64,000 nucleotides of DNA from Chlorops oryzae (GCA_020466095.1 CM035806.1:61392229-61456228), one strand, 5' to 3'; positions 31,870 to 44,475 are shown, counted from the first letter of the stretch. Made by a program: numbers and translations. Notes: a model not told the origin generated them from the sequence alone.

Positions 31870-33788
31870 GTACTCACTCTGCATTAACATCCATTATTAC
31901 AAATCAAATTATTTTGGTTGGTTTTGATGTTTTTGATTCTTTTTAATTTTTTATGCGACGCTTAGTAATTCGATCGCGCTTTGTTAAAAAAATTATATAA
32001 AAAATAAAAATAAAAAAAAAACAACGGTTACATTTCACAGGCGGTGCTGCCAGATTTATTGTTCGAAAAATCTGACAACCTACCCTGTCGGAAATCGGTC
32101 GTTCAAGACAAAATCGTCCATGAAGTCTTCGAAGACATCGTTATTATAACTAAGCCAATTTTGAATTTCCCATACGGCATTATAACTAAGCCGATTTTGA
32201 CATTCCCATTTCGTTTGGCAATCACGTTCTATGTTGATTTGTTAATAGTTGTTAAATAGATTTAATATAATCAATTATATATGTATATACATATAATAAA
32301 TATTACAATGTCATGTCAAATAAGCGTTTTATTGAAATTTTTACAAAATTGTAAGAACTTATTCATGTTTGCATTACGGAATACCAGTCGTGTATGACTT
32401 CCTCCACGCATGGGATGCATGACTTCATGAATGACATGTCCTGCAAAGTGTCATGCACGAAACTCGCGACATTTGTATGGATTTTGCATCGACGCCACCT
32501 ATGCTTTAAAGTGGTCAATTTCAAGTCAGACCAACAGAACGTAAGACGTCAATAGGCTGATTCTGATCTATCAATAATTTTGCAATCAATGGAAACTTTA
32601 TCAAATCTCATAAATAAAACTACTCATAAGAAGATATTAGAAAATTTAAGCTTTGAATTCTAATAGATTTGGCGTTTAAGTTAGAGCATAGCTGATATTA
32701 TCACTGTTTTGATCGCGCAAAATAGTTATATCGTCATAATAATCTCAATATTTTTCCTTAGAATGAAATTGGCGCAAGAGACTCAATGTAAATTTATAAA
32801 ATTGATATAAAAAGCTATATGTAGTTACAACTTTTTCTAATATATAATGATATAAGGCAAATTTTTCAACTATTTTAAAGTTTATGATCGGCTTACAAAT
32901 TATGCTTTTTCAAGAAAATCATAATAAGTTGCGCTTTCCGAAATAATTTTTGTCCCTCTTTCCCAAGTGCGCACAATGCTTACATATTGCAACATCGGCT
33001 CACTAAATTGCTCTTATGGTTCTTATTTCTTTTTGACTTACAGTGAAACAAGCGCTTGTGCTTATTTACTTGTTGAAGTTCCGTTCTGTTATGTGCAATC
33101 TTTGCATTGGCATGTTCACTGATTGCACCTTTAGTCTTGCAAGTGTCGTCAACGATTTGTTCAAGTCATGCACCCAGCGTCGAAGACGGGTACAAGACTG
33201 TGCCGAGAGGGTAAGGAAAATATCTTCACTGAAGATTATTTATTTTATAATTTAAAAAAAAATCTTTTTTCAATTGAAAAATCTTTTTTGAAAATAAAAA
33301 TACTCATTTTAGCGGGGCATTCATTTAGAAGGAATTTTATAAGGCTTTTTGAATTGACTAATAGTATTTCCGGTCAATAAATTATTCTTTTATGATTACT
33401 TTTTATCACTAGCCATTTTGGATCGGCGAAAAAAGTTGAAAATCGTTCCTACCTAATATATATCTCAATTTTTTTTGCATCGAAAGAATTTCGAAATGCG
33501 ACGGCATAAGGAACCTATGAATGTGAAGAGAATTAATAGAAATTGTAGGTTTATGAAGACTTTAAATTTTCTGTCAGTTACGAACTTTTTTCCTTTTGTA
33601 GATAGCTATGTAGAGTAAGCCTATAAGAATTTCCAAATTATTCAAATTTTCTTATAGTTTTTATTTTATGAAAATCGGAGCAGTGTATCAAAAGTTATAG
33701 GACTTTGAAGTAAAAATATAGATTATTTTCGCTCATACCATGCAAATATGTTATGAGCGGGTTCTGCTGTGAGCATCAATAGGATTAA
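31870..33788. other. Long intergenic stretch without a supported gene
   Basis: Includes a 40-bp direct duplication at about 32140-32215 (CATTATAACTAAGCC...ATTTTGA), an AT repeat near 32280, and small ORFs at 33043-33255 and 33168-33380 with no recognisable domain. Confidence 0.45.
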
Positions 33789-34101
33789 AGGTAGAAACAC
33801 TCACAACTGCGCCGCAGTGCCATCTGTCACATAGAAATCAAAATGTATGAAAATGTATGAAAGCAGACACTCAAAAAATTAGCATGGCATAGCGTTCTAA
33901 AGATTTTAGATTTCTATGCTAATTTGACAGCTGTAATGCTGCCATTGTTTGGAGACTTGCACTGAGACTTGCATTGTTTGGAGAGCTGCCCTTTCTAGTT
34001 CATTTCCATATTATTTTGCTTTGCGTCACTGTTTACTATAAATTTTTGTCTATGCCATGTCATGCCACGCAGTGCGCCGCAGTGCGTGAGTGTTTCTACC
34101 T
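33789..34101. mobile_element. 313-bp MITE (AGGTAGAAACACTCAC family), TAA duplication
   Basis: Ends AGGTAGAAACACTCAC... and ...GTGAGTGTTTCTACCT are flanked by TAA (33786-33788 and 34102-34104). Subterminal words GCGCCGCAGTGC and repeats of ATGCCATGYYATG are shared with the larger relative at 34909-36087. Confidence 0.75.
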
Positions 34102-34104
34102 TAA

Positions 34105-34908
34105 GAATGAGAGAGAATTTCGTTTCTTCCACCTCTTTCTTACCGCCCGCGCCTATTGTGCGCAACGAAGCAATCGTTCAGACTGTTGTGGTGAACCACG
34201 TAATAGAAATCGTGGTGTACCACGTAATAGCTTTTGGCTGAAGTTGCAGCTATAGTTCTATATGGTTCAGACGCTCCTTCTATATTATTGTTTATTCTAT
34301 GGTGAAACATTGTTTTGATTAGGTTGTATCAGTGCCGTAGCAACCATAGGGGCAAGAGGGGGCTTTTCCCCCCACGCATTTTTGTTTTTGCCCATGAATA
34401 AAATTGAAAAAATAATTTTTCCCCCCCCCACGCAAATTGGAAAAATAATTTTGCCCCTCCACGCAAAACAGAATTGCTACGGCACTGGGTTATATAAAGG
34501 CAAATACACTTCCGAATGTTTTGAATCAATTCCATTTTAATGTTTAATAAAAAAAAAAACCCAATCAATTTCCCTTTCAACATTTACAATGTCCTGAATA
34601 ATTAAAAATGGTACAAGCTAGAGGTGTGTTTTTATTCCATTTATATTGATTGTCCGCATCAACCCTGAAGCAAATATGCATTTTTACATTTATTATAAAA
34701 ATTAACCGTGCGCATATGAGGTTAAAGTCAAATAATATAAGTTGGCGTCAACACTTTTTTCCGTTTAAACATTCATGCAGCTACAAAGAGGAATTGCTAA
34801 AGAATTTAAGAGCAAGATTGACCTAGTGTAAAAGCACACAATTATTTCTAGCAATCTGTCAACTTCAGCAATAATACCAATGGAGACCGCTCATTTGTAT
34901 CAAGTATT
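34105..34908. other. Intergenic sequence between two related MITEs
   Basis: 34330-34490 contains a G/C-run block (TTTTTCCCCCC...CACGCA, then TGCTACGGCACTGG) that resembles a small inverted repeat: CAGTGCCGTAGCAACCATAG at 34330 against TTGCTACGGCACTG near 34473. No gene is seen. Confidence 0.4.
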
Positions 34909-36087
34909 AAGGTGAAAACACTCACGCACTGCGGCGCACTGCGTGGCATGGCATAGCATAGCATGGCATAGAGAAAATTTGTAGTAAACAGTGACGCATA
35001 GCAATCAGCTGATTGATGAATGTTTCACACATATGTGCAGTGCTGCCAGTAGTTTTGGACAATTTCCCCTTTGTAGTCCTTAGAAAATCCCTATTTTCCC
35101 TATTAGTTTAGGTAAAATCCCACGGAAACCTTTGGATAATCTTGATTGTACTGAACGAAAAGCGTTTCTTTGTAAGGAATACATTTTTGTCAAACTATGT
35201 TTGTGCCAATAAGGAAAAACTGAATAAGTTGAAATTTTATGTTTTGAGAAAAAACGCTTCAAAGTCTTGCAACTCAACTGCCGATAGTGTGGAGTTGATA
35301 AAACTGACATCCTTTTTATATTTTTTTTTTATAGAAAAATGCCTTGTAATTCCGAATTTTTCAGCTCGCAAATGTAAACTGCATGAAGCTTTTTCATCAT
35401 CTTCATCAAAAGTTTGAAGCCAAGATTCAAACTCAGCGAAGCAATTATGTCGAAAGATTTTTTTTTACTTATTCTATAAACTTCACTATGCTCAGTTATT
35501 TTAAAAAGGTTAAGAACTTAAAACGCTGATATATAGAATATTGAAAACTCAGAGAAATATATTAAATACAGTGGATTTACAGGTTCATTTATTCAAATTA
35601 CAATAAATATAAAATCCCACAGTAGAGAGAAAAATCCCTTTTTTGAAATTGTAGAAATCATGCAGAAAAATTCCCTCAATATGGGAAAACTGTCATAGTG
35701 GCAGCACTGCAAACGTGATTTGATTTGGCGGTGTCGACAATACTATAAATTGCAAAAACTCAACAAATTGAAATATAAAATTAATTAATAAAAATAATAG
35801 TAATTTTCCATATTTTCTAGTTTTATGTTCTTAGAATTGAAAAAATTATATGAAAATGAACTAGATATGGCAGCTCTGCCAGAAATAAGTGCTAGTCTCC
35901 AAACAATGGCAGCACTACATCATCTGTCAAATTAGCATAGAAATCAAAAATCTATAGAACGCTATGCCATGCTATGCCATGCTATGCCATGCTAATTTTC
36001 TGAGTGTCTGCTTTCATACATTTTCATACATTTTGATTTCTATGTGACAGATGGCACTGCGGCGCAGTGCGTGAGTGTTTCTACCTT
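34909..36087. mobile_element. Larger member of the AGGTAGAAACACTCAC family
   Basis: Left end AAGGTGAAAACACTCACGCA and right end TGCGTGAGTGTTTCTACCTT. The right-end 200 bp (35885-36087) is an inverted match to 33789-33960. Arrays of TAGCATGGCA / TGCCATGCTA lie just inside both ends. A hAT-like element is inserted at 35038-35709. There is no recognisable transposase. Confidence 0.65.
35038..35709. mobile_element. hAT-like non-autonomous element, diverged 8-bp duplication
   Basis: Ends are CAGTGCTGCCA and TGGCAGCACTG, flanked by CATATGTG (35030-35037) and CAAACGTG (35710-35717), which agree at 6 of 8 positions. CAGTG-type ends with an 8-bp duplication fit hAT. It is nested inside the element at 34909-36087. 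Small plus-strand ORF 35142-35417 has no domain that I can name. Confidence 0.6.
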
Positions 36088-36496
36088 TACAGTATGGGAA
36101 AGCCTGTCAAAATGCAATACGGCTCTAAATGGTGTGGTGAAGTTGAGTAAAAATCAGCTGACTGTCAAAAATAAGTCGAAGAATATGCGAGTTTTAAACA
36201 TGCCGTAAAATTATATTATGACCCTTTTTAGATAAGATTGAAGTTGGAAATACCAAAGTAGCGAGGCTCGTTCATTTTAGAGTACATTTGAGCATCTGCG
36301 ACCCTCGTAAATCAGTATTCAATATTGCATTTAAATTGAACGATTTCGTCAGCGATGCACATATACTCTAAGCGCAAAGCTTGTATCGTTACTGAACCGA
36401 GTACTCAAAAGAATTCTTAAAACATAATAAAACCAAATAAAAAGCAAGCTAATTCGAGATTAAAGGAATTTATATATTTTTTAAATTCATGTTTCA

Positions 36497-37005
36497 AAAT
36501 GAAAAAAGTAAGGGTGTTATAGTAAAGCGAACCAGACCATAGAATACCCTACACAGATAAACAGCTATATATAATATATTTTAATCGGAGGCTAAAACAT
36601 AGCTCTATTTCCTCATTTCACAAAAATATGTCGAAAGATTGTGACTTGACATAATTCAGATGATTTTTGAGGCAGACTCTAAAGCTGGAGGTACTCTTAA
36701 AAATCGTCCGATTAAGTAAATTTTTGTAGAGGATGTCAACGATTATAAAGAAGTATTTATGCTGTCTTTGGTGCAAGCGCCATTTGAATTTTGGGTTTAA
36801 AATTAAATTTTCGAATAACGCCTTTTGGCACGGCCACTTTTCTATATTTGGAATCTACATTTTATGCCCTTAAATAATGCCAAATAAATAAATCCACTAA
36901 GTATTTCAAAAAATTTTGGTTTGAGAGCAGCATTTATGAATTTTATAACAAACCCTACATCGAAGGGATACCTTTGAAAATCAGACAGACAGAAAGTCTA
37001 ATTTC
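36497..37005 (-). mobile_element. DINE/Helentron-like fragment, reverse orientation
   Basis: Begins AGTAAGGGTGTTATAG (the reverse complement of the 3' end at 2490), carries CTGGAGGTACTCTTAAAAAT near 36690, and ends at a CAGACAGACAGAAAG core near 36985. It abuts the truncated end of the BEL/Pao element at 37012. Confidence 0.5.
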
Positions 37006-37011
37006 TAAAAG

Positions 37012-38310
37012 CTAAGCATTTGTCGCGTAGATCCATTTATTCGGCTGTTTAAGTTGATGCCAAAGAATCGTATCATTCGACCAGTGTAGTTCGCACCTGG
37101 GGTCACTCTCGTTGTTGAGTAAGTCTAGTTCACACTGACAGACGGTCGATGCCTTAAAGTAAGTGGCTTGCATATTGGGGCACAACCACTGCTTGTTATT
37201 GAGACTTAAGCATGACCGTACTTGCTCATTGGACAGTGGAACGAACTCGTCATTATGCGGGCTGACAGCTAGAAACGATGTCGCTGTTCTTACTGCTGCT
37301 AGCGTGCCATTTATTGCTGTGGCAATCGGAAGTACGTGTAACAGTTTATACTCCTTTGAATTTGTTAAGGGCAATTCAATACTGAAGACCACATGATTTT
37401 CCGCAACAACTCCGTTAATCTTCATTAACTGATACACTTCGATTAAATTGTTCTGATGGATGGGCAAGTGTAATTCCGGTGGTAGGTGGGCCTTTATTTT
37501 CTTAACTTCATCTCCCAATTGCTCAGGAGTTAATAAGAACGGATTAATTTTTCCGTGATGGCTGTCAATTAATACGTCCAGAATTGAAGCATGTGTCCCT
37601 TGCAACCTTGATGCAATAATGCACATCTGAATTGCCAATGTAAGAATTACTATTTTGCTGTTTGTAGCGCTCGATGCCCGTCCGTGACGCAAATCGTCGA
37701 TTTGCCGATCGATTTCATCAAACTTGCTTTTAATTCTCAGTTGTTCGTCTTTGAAAATGTTTATCGTTGAATTTATCAACGAAGTTTGATTTTTGAGCAG
37801 GTGCTCAAGATGTTCGTCATTTTTTCTTAAGCCGGTGATGGTCTCCGACATCTTAGTGGCATAGTTAGAGTCGAGGACCCCAAAAAGTGAAGATATTTCC
37901 GACCAAATCTACAGCACCTCTTTTTGCCCTGTTGACAGAAAGCAGATTGAGTTCTGTTTGTAGCTGCTTTTCAATTTTTTCGAAATATTCAATGAAGAAA
38001 GTGCATGTTGTGTCGTTTTTGGGTTGGACACACAATATTTGCAATGTGTTGATCCCATCAATTAGCACGTCTATTTGGTCTCTATATGGTTGCAGGTCGT
38101 AATACACTATCATGTTCCAATTAGAGGTGATAGGCCTTGCGGATCCAAGCTGCTCGAAGTATACTCCTGGCTTCTGGCTAAACGTCGTGATATTGACTGG
38201 ATTGCACAGGATTACAGGTAACAGGATTAGCGCTATCAGGGTGAAAAGAAGGGTTGGTTCAATGCGTCTAACCTTGATTGGAATGACTTCGTTGTTGAAT
38301 AAGTGAACAT
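37012..38310 (-). pseudogene. Envelope-like protein of the BEL/Pao element, broken
   Basis: The segment begins in the integrase frame near 38300, with a hydrophobic stretch LLFTLIALILLPVILC followed by an ectodomain-like part. A basic RAKR cleavage-type site and a hydrophobic segment GAVDLVGNIF lie near 37900. That layout resembles the F-type fusion proteins of insect retroelements. A frameshift near 37865-37880 separates this from the downstream frame at 37851-37012, which has a heptad-rich helix and several Cys (CQCELDL, RCELHW) and ends at a TAG at 37012. The C-terminal membrane anchor is not evident, so the 3' part is probably truncated. It is not functional. Confidence 0.65.
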
Positions 38311-40054
38311 TTTTAAGGCGACTTAGGGGGATGCTAATCGGTAAGGAGACCTTTGAGGTTTCAGGAGCTTCCTTTGTTCGGCTTTCTTCTCCGACGTTTT
38401 CTTCGCTACTGTCTTCCGGAAAAAGTGCCGCCAGTCTGTGTATGGGTCGCTTGATTATTCCTTTGTGAGTCCGAATATCGCACACTCGTACGGCTCCATC
38501 GTCTCCCTTATACACATTTATTATTCGACCCAGTGGCCATTGTAATACGGGGACATTGTCCTCCTTGATAATTACCAATGTGTCTGGCTTGATAATGGTT
38601 GTCGGGCCCTTCCATTTATGTCGCAATTGCAGCTCGGCTAGGTACTCCTTTGACCAGCGCTCCCAGAATTTGTGTTTAATTTTGGAGACCTCTTCCCATC
38701 GTGTTGACATATTTGTTTTCATTGGTTCGGTGTCGGCATCAACGTTTGCCCTCAATGGCTCTCCAATGAGGAAATGTCCCGGAGTAAGTGCGCTTAGATC
38801 ATTCGGATCGGAGGACATTGGAACTAGTGGCCGTGAATTAAGCATTGCTTCGACTTCAGTCACAACCGTGTTTAATTCCTCGAATGTCATTGTCGCTTCA
38901 TGCAGTTTTGGAGCCAGCAGTTTTTTTGTTGACTTCACCGCCGCTTCCCATAGACCGCCAAAGTGTGGAGCTCTTGGTGGGATGAACTGGAAGCTAATTC
39001 CTTTTTCACTACAGGTTCGTATGATGGAATCGGATGCCTTTGATGAATAGATGCTGCTGGTGAGCTCCTCGAGTTGGTTTTTGGCTCCCACAAAGTTCGT
39101 TGCATTGTCGCTAAAGATTGTTTTGCAGTAGCCCCTGCGTGCAATAAATCGTTTGAGAGCTCCGATAAATGCGTCGGTCGTTAACTCCGTTACTAGTTCC
39201 AAGTGTACGGCCTTAGTCGAGAAGCAGCAGAAGACGGCAATGTACGCCTTTTGTGGCGCCTTTCCTCGAGTTTTTAAATGTACTCGGAAAGGTCCACAAT
39301 AGTCTACGCCGGTGTGTAGAAATGGGCGCGCTGGTTCGACTCGTGATGGTGGTAAGTTCCCCATAACTTGTTTGTATAAAACGGGCCTTGATCGCGTACA
39401 CCTAACACAATGTTGAACGACTGATCTTGCCAAGCTTCTGCCTTTAAGTGGCCAAAATCGTTGTTTGACGAACGTGAGCAGTGCCGAGGGTCCACAATGA
39501 TAATTCTCCTTGTGCATCTTTTCTAAAAGCAATTTCGTGATGGGATCATCTCCAGGTAGGATCATTTGATGCTTCGTGTCATATTGTTGAGATGATGCTT
39601 GTAATCTGCCGCCTACTCTGATTATTCCTTCTTCATCTAAGAATGGAGCCAGAGAATTAAGGGAGTTCGAGTTTGGTACTTTTCCTTCTTTTCGTAAGAT
39701 CTTCAGTAGATCTTGAAAGTCGGACGTTTGAATTTGGCGTACTATTAATTTCAATGCTGCATCTAGCTCTGCCGGTGACAGTTGCTTATTTTTTGGTCGA
39801 GCATTTTTAGATTTTTTGCAATTTTTTGAAAATCGCAGTACGTATCCAGTCACTCTCTGGAGATAGAGAAATGAATTTCTGGATGGGATTGAATACACCA
39901 GTGGGTCCTCTGCCAAGTCTGCCTGTTTTGACGTTATGGCTACCGTTGCTGGACTGTTTTCAATTACTAATTCCCTGTTGAAGGGAGGTGGCCACCTAGG
40001 CTCAGGCTCATATAAGAATAATGGTCCAAAGAACCACATATGGCACGTGGCCAA
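38310..40054 (-). pseudogene. BEL/Pao integrase region
   Basis: An N-terminal zinc-binding segment contains NYHCGPSALL...QHCVRCTRSRP. The catalytic core shows VDYCGPF (Asp), FSDNATNFVG (Asp) and GLWEAAVK (Glu). A C-terminal DNA-binding part contains RRWKGP-like and GRIINVYKGDDGAVRV residues. The frame is open from 40054 down into env. It is separated from the RT-RNase H frame by an in-frame TAA near 40061-40063, so the Pol polyprotein is interrupted. Confidence 0.88.
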
Positions 40055-40060
40055 TTCTCT

Positions 40061-41959
40061 CGGTTATATTCCTCTTGAGAGCAAATCTGCTGGGTTTTGC
40101 TTGGATGGCACGTGTCGCCATTGCTCTGGCATCGTCAACTGATTAATTTTTATAATTCGGTGTGCAACAAAAACTGGAAGCGTACCTGGATGATTGTTTA
40201 TCCATGAAAGCACGATTTGTGAATCTGTCCACAGGTAACTTGCCTTATTTTGGTAGTTCAAATCACCTTTTACTCTTGTCATTAGCTCAGCTGCTAACAG
40301 GGCGGCGCATAGTTCCAAACGTGGAATCGTTTGCTGCTTTAGTGGTGCCACGCGTGACTTGGAACAAAGTAAGTTAAGCTTAATTGTTTTATCCTTTTGC
40401 ACAGACCTGATGTAGATTGCCGCACCGTATGCCTTCTCGGATGCATCAGCGAAAGCATGCAGTTGTATGTTTAGCTGACCTTGCTGACTAAGCACGTGTC
40501 GCGAAATTTTAACATTGTCCAGTGCTGGCAGGTCATCTTGCAACCGCATCCATCGTTGTTGAATTTCCAACGGAAGATCCGAGTCCCAGTCGATTTTAAG
40601 CTGCCATAATTGCTGTATGTAAATTTTTGCAGTAACCACTACCGGACCGATCAATCCTAATGGGTCAAAAATGCGGGCCAAGTCAGAGGTCATGCTTCTT
40701 TTAGTGGTCGTTATTCTTCTTTTGAGGTTTGTTTTTATGCAAAAAACATCCGTTTTGGGGAGCCACGTCAGACCTAAGGTTTTGGTGGCTTGAGTTTCTT
40801 GAGAGTCAAAATTAAGGTCAATTTCTTGGTCTCCTGCGGGAATCCCATGCAGTAATTTTGGACTGTTTGCACACCATTTTCGGAGTTGCATTCCAGCTCT
40901 TTGAAGAACATCAATTAGTTGTTGCTGCATTTCCAGGGCTTCTCGCAAAGAGTCTGCGCCCAAAAGTCCGTCATCTACATAAAAATCTGCTTTAAGTGAT
41001 GCTGCCCTAAGAGGAAATTGGTGTTGATATTCATCGGCTAATTGATTCAAGCAGCGTGTTGCGAGGTATGGAGCCGCCCGTGTTCCGTATGTCACTGTAT
41101 TAAGTTGATAGTACTTCAGATTTTCAGTCGGGCTGTTCCTCCACATTATCAGCTGCAGTTTCCGATCGTCCTCATTGACCCATATCTGACGATACATCTT
41201 TTCCACATCTGTTTTTAGAACATATTTATGAATTCTAAAACGTAGCAGGAGGGAAAAGAGTTCGCTTTGGACAGTGGGTCCGATGTACATGATGTCGTTG
41301 AGTGACAATCCATTTGTCGTCTTAGCTGACGCATCAAACACTACTCTTAATTTTGTAGTTGTACTTTCTGGTCGGAGAATACAATGATGAGGGATGAAAT
41401 AATGCGTAAGAAGTTCTTGCTTTGGGTCGATTTCAGTCATGTGCCCCAATTTTTCGTATTCCAAAATGAAGTGCGTGTAATGTGCTCTTAGTGATGGATT
41501 TTGAGTCAATCTCCTCTCCAAAGACATGAACCTGCTGTATGCTATGGCTTTTGACTTCCCCAAGACTGATGGATGCTCCTTTAGAGGCAACTTGACTACA
41601 TATTTTCCCGCGTTTGACCTCGTCTTGTGTTGTGCAAAGTGAGATTCGCAGCGTAGTTCATCCTCTGTAAGCGACGTGCTCGAGTGCGGTGTGTCTTCAA
41701 GCTGCCAGAATTTCGAAATAGTATCCTCAAGCTCCTGTGTTGTACACACTCCACATGTGGCTATATTGAAGTGGGGACTGGTGATACTGCCTGCAATTAT
41801 CCATCCAAAAACCGTGTTCTGGAGTGTTGGAAGATTCTCGGATAGCCTCTTCCTGCCTTTTGTTAGAAGGTCCAAATAAAGTTCCGCTCCTAGTAAGCAG
41901 TCGATACGTCCTGGCCTAGAAAAAGTGGGGTCCGCCAGATTTAACTTATTTGGAATGTT
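40061..41959 (-). pseudogene. BEL/Pao reverse transcriptase and RNase H
   Basis: RT blocks are LKTDVEKMYRQIWV (motif A Asp) and FYVDDGLLGA (YVDD catalytic box, about residue 300 from the first Met at 41875). RNase H blocks are HAFADASEKAYGAA (Asp), PRLELCAALLAAEL (Glu) and LWTDSQIVLSWI (Asp). The region is continuous with gag except for a TGA at 41960-41962, and it ends at a TAA before the integrase. Apart from these two stops the frame is clean over 1.9 kb. Confidence 0.9.
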
Positions 41960-43963
41960 TCAATCGTCAATTTGTATCTTGTGAGACGGTTGGTTGGAGA
42001 CGATTTTTGGAAGTACATGAGCATCTACGGTGGTACTGAACTTGTTGTATTTTGATCTCAGATGAATTGTGGTGCGATGAAGAACCGTGTTTTCTGTTAC
42101 TCCGACTCCCTCTACACACGTTGGGTCGGCTCTGGTAGTTCCTCTTAGTTTCTTTAATAGCCGTTCCGTAATTAGGTTGACCTGGGAGCAGGAGTCTAAT
42201 AGAGCTCGGCATTCAATTCGTTGTCCATCAGCTGTTACCAAATCTATTAAGGCTGTTCCAAGTAATACGTAGTGTTCGTTGATTTCGTTGCTGTTGGCGA
42301 GCAGGCTAACCTTTGTTGTATCGCTGGCCGTGGTGACGTCAGGTTGCTTGCTTGCGTTCTTATTGTTTTGAGCTGTGTCAGTTTGCTTAGCCCCATCCTG
42401 CTCCGTTGACCTTTTTGCTGTCTGATAGGAGTTTTCAGCGTGAAGTAACGTGTTGTGTTTTTTGGGACACTTGCTGCAGTGTTGTCGTTTACATTTATTG
42501 GATGAGTGTCCTGGTTTAAGACAGTTCGCGCAGAGCTTATGCTGATTCACCAACTGCCACCTTTCTTTGCACGTTGGGCTTGTAAATTTGCCACATTGGT
42601 AGATCGGATGAGTGTCTTTGTTGCAGACCTTACATTTGCTATCATTCTCCACATATGCAGCAACTGTTTTGGAAGACGAGTCGCCTTTTCCTCGGACTTC
42701 TAGTGATTGGAACCTGCGTTCAAGAAACTTTAACACTTCTTCAAGAGTAACCAATCGCCGGTTGTCGTCCAGGCCTTGCTCGAATGACGTTTGGGTGGCC
42801 TGGTCCAGTTTTTTGAGAACAATATGTGCTACAATTGTATCCCAATAGTGAACCGGAAGGCGTTGCGCTGCCAGGCCATGCATACATTCATGTGTTACGT
42901 CGTGCAATGTCTTGAGGGACGATGACGACTCGGACTTAGTGGTTGCCTGCGTTAGTAATTTGTTCAGCAGTGTTGTAACATGCAACCTTTGGTTGTCGTA
43001 CCTGTTTAATAAAATGGACCAGGCCGCAGTGTAGTTCCCTCCGATCGCTGGAAGGTGCTGTATTAGTTTTTTAGGTTCCCCCGCGAGAGCTTGGGTTAAA
43101 TAGTGCATTTTTCTTGCATCGCTGATATTTGCTGTGTGAACGATCTCAGTATATAGATCCTTGAAGGCCATCCACTGCAAATAGTTGCCATTAAATGTCG
43201 GCACAGAAATTCTGGGCAGAAGAATCTCGTTGTCATGATGATTCGATGATTCTTGTGGTCTAGCTGCCTGATCCTCTTTTGGAATGTGTTGTCGAAGCTC
43301 CACTAGGACTGATGCCACCTTCGACTCCATTTCATAGAATAATTCTGGTGTATATTCGAGAATGTGGTCGTCCGTTGTGGATTCCCAGAGGACGTCATTG
43401 TTTTGAGTGAACTCCGACAAATATTTTTCCAGGATGCCAGATTTCAACATGTAGTACGTATTTGGATGCTCCATATGAGCTTGAGCATTGATCTCTTCGA
43501 TGTTGCGATTTAGCGCCTTAACTAATGCCTTTTGGTTTCTTAATAACTTCTGCGTCTTCGTGCTTAGAGTTCCATTTTCATTCGTGTTTGGTTGAGATTT
43601 GGATTGTTGCACCTTCGTTGTAGAACGTGCGCCCCCGCGACTGTCGAATTCACCACCTACAGCACCGCCATCCATTAAAACGTGTTCCATGCTTAGACCT
43701 TCCATTATTTTGATGTACCGGATTACCAAGTCGTTCATCTTGTCATAATAATTTTCCATGAAATAGTCATCTTCCGCTGCGACTTCTTTTTTAGCCAGAA
43801 TTTCATTATGATTACGTTGAAATTCATTTGCCAGCTCTTGTAGTCGTCTTATACGTTCTTCCAGGTACTCTGGTGTCTTGCGGTCTTTGCCATCTTTTTT
43901 GAAATTCGCGATAACTTTCTCGATTAAGGAACCTAGTTCCTGCTGCCTTTGAATTGATGCCAT
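41960..43963 (-). pseudogene. BEL/Pao gag and protease
   Basis: 667 residues from ATG 43963 to a TGA at 41960-41962. An N-terminal coiled-coil region is followed by LPRISVPTFNGNYLQWMAF (249-267), the conserved core of the DUF1759 gag family. Cys/His knuckles lie at 444-500, including CANCLKPGHSSNKC (C-X2-C-X4-H-X4-C). A retropepsin-like active site RALLDSCSQVNLIT lies near 587-599. The usual family pattern there is Asp-Ser/Thr-Gly, so the Cys is notable. In BEL elements gag and pol form one ORF; here the TGA cuts it. Confidence 0.88.
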
Positions 43964-44105
43964 CGTTGATGAAATGTTGAATATGATGAATATCCTTTCG
44001 ACTCCGTATGGTTTTATGCGATTAAAAAACGCGACGAACTTTTCTCACTTGCGATTTTTCAATTTTACGTTTACGCGTTCGAATTTAAAAGATTCTTTTG
44101 AATTT

Positions 44106-44117
44106 TCGGGGTCACCA
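44106..44117 (-). promoter_or_regulatory. Primer-binding site of the BEL/Pao element
   Basis: Minus-strand TGGTGACCCCGAAA directly follows the LTR end TGTACA. TGG plus a tRNA 3'-end complement adjacent to the LTR is the normal minus-strand primer site. The priming tRNA is not assigned. Confidence 0.6.
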
Positions 44118-44475
44118 TGTACAGAATTCAATTCTTATGTGGAACGAACACACTTGAGCGTCGATCCAGGCACCAAATTCTGTTACTTCAATGGTTTTGA
44201 TTGAACTGCTTTTTATTGACTAGAAAGTTGCATTTTTATACATAAATTTTGCTTACTTCTAATAAAATAATTTTAGTGTATTTAGTGAGCAACGTGCAGT
44301 GACATGTGCCGCGGTGGTTTGTTAGCTTTTCTTACATTTTGCTGATATGCAGTTTCCCACGCGAACTGCATTCGTCTGAACCTCATATGCAATCATATTG
44401 TTATGCAATTCTGAGTGCCGAATTCGATATGCTTGTTCAATGCAAAACAAAGTGATCAATATGTTTCTCAAACAG
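44118..44475 (-). repeat. 5' LTR of the BEL/Pao element (outer edge inferred)
   Basis: The inner edge is fixed by the primer-binding site. The outer edge is inferred from a minus-strand TGTTTGAGAAAC start at 44475, giving about 358 bp with TG...CA ends. It contains a minus-strand AATAAA-like signal near 44205. No second copy exists to confirm the boundary. Confidence 0.5.

Larger units (their letters stand above)
37012..44475 (-). mobile_element. BEL/Pao LTR retroelement with env, 3' LTR lost
   Basis: On the minus strand the order is LTR (44475-44118), primer-binding site, gag-protease (43963-41960), RT-RNase H (to 40064), integrase (from 40054) and an env-like region (to 37012). This is the BEL/Pao order with an extra env, as in roo-like members. 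The element stops at 37012 against a DINE-like fragment, and no second LTR is found, so the 3' end is deleted. Two in-frame stops and one env frameshift inactivate it, but divergence looks low. Confidence 0.9.

Noticed and set aside
31865..31890. Possible extra 5' exon (MDVNA...) for the RING gene
   Set aside because: A GTGAGT donor exists, but every join to the downstream acceptor that I tried brings a stop, so the start at 31783 is kept.
38556..39050. 164-residue plus-strand ORF inside the BEL element
   Set aside because: Antisense shadow of the integrase coding strand.
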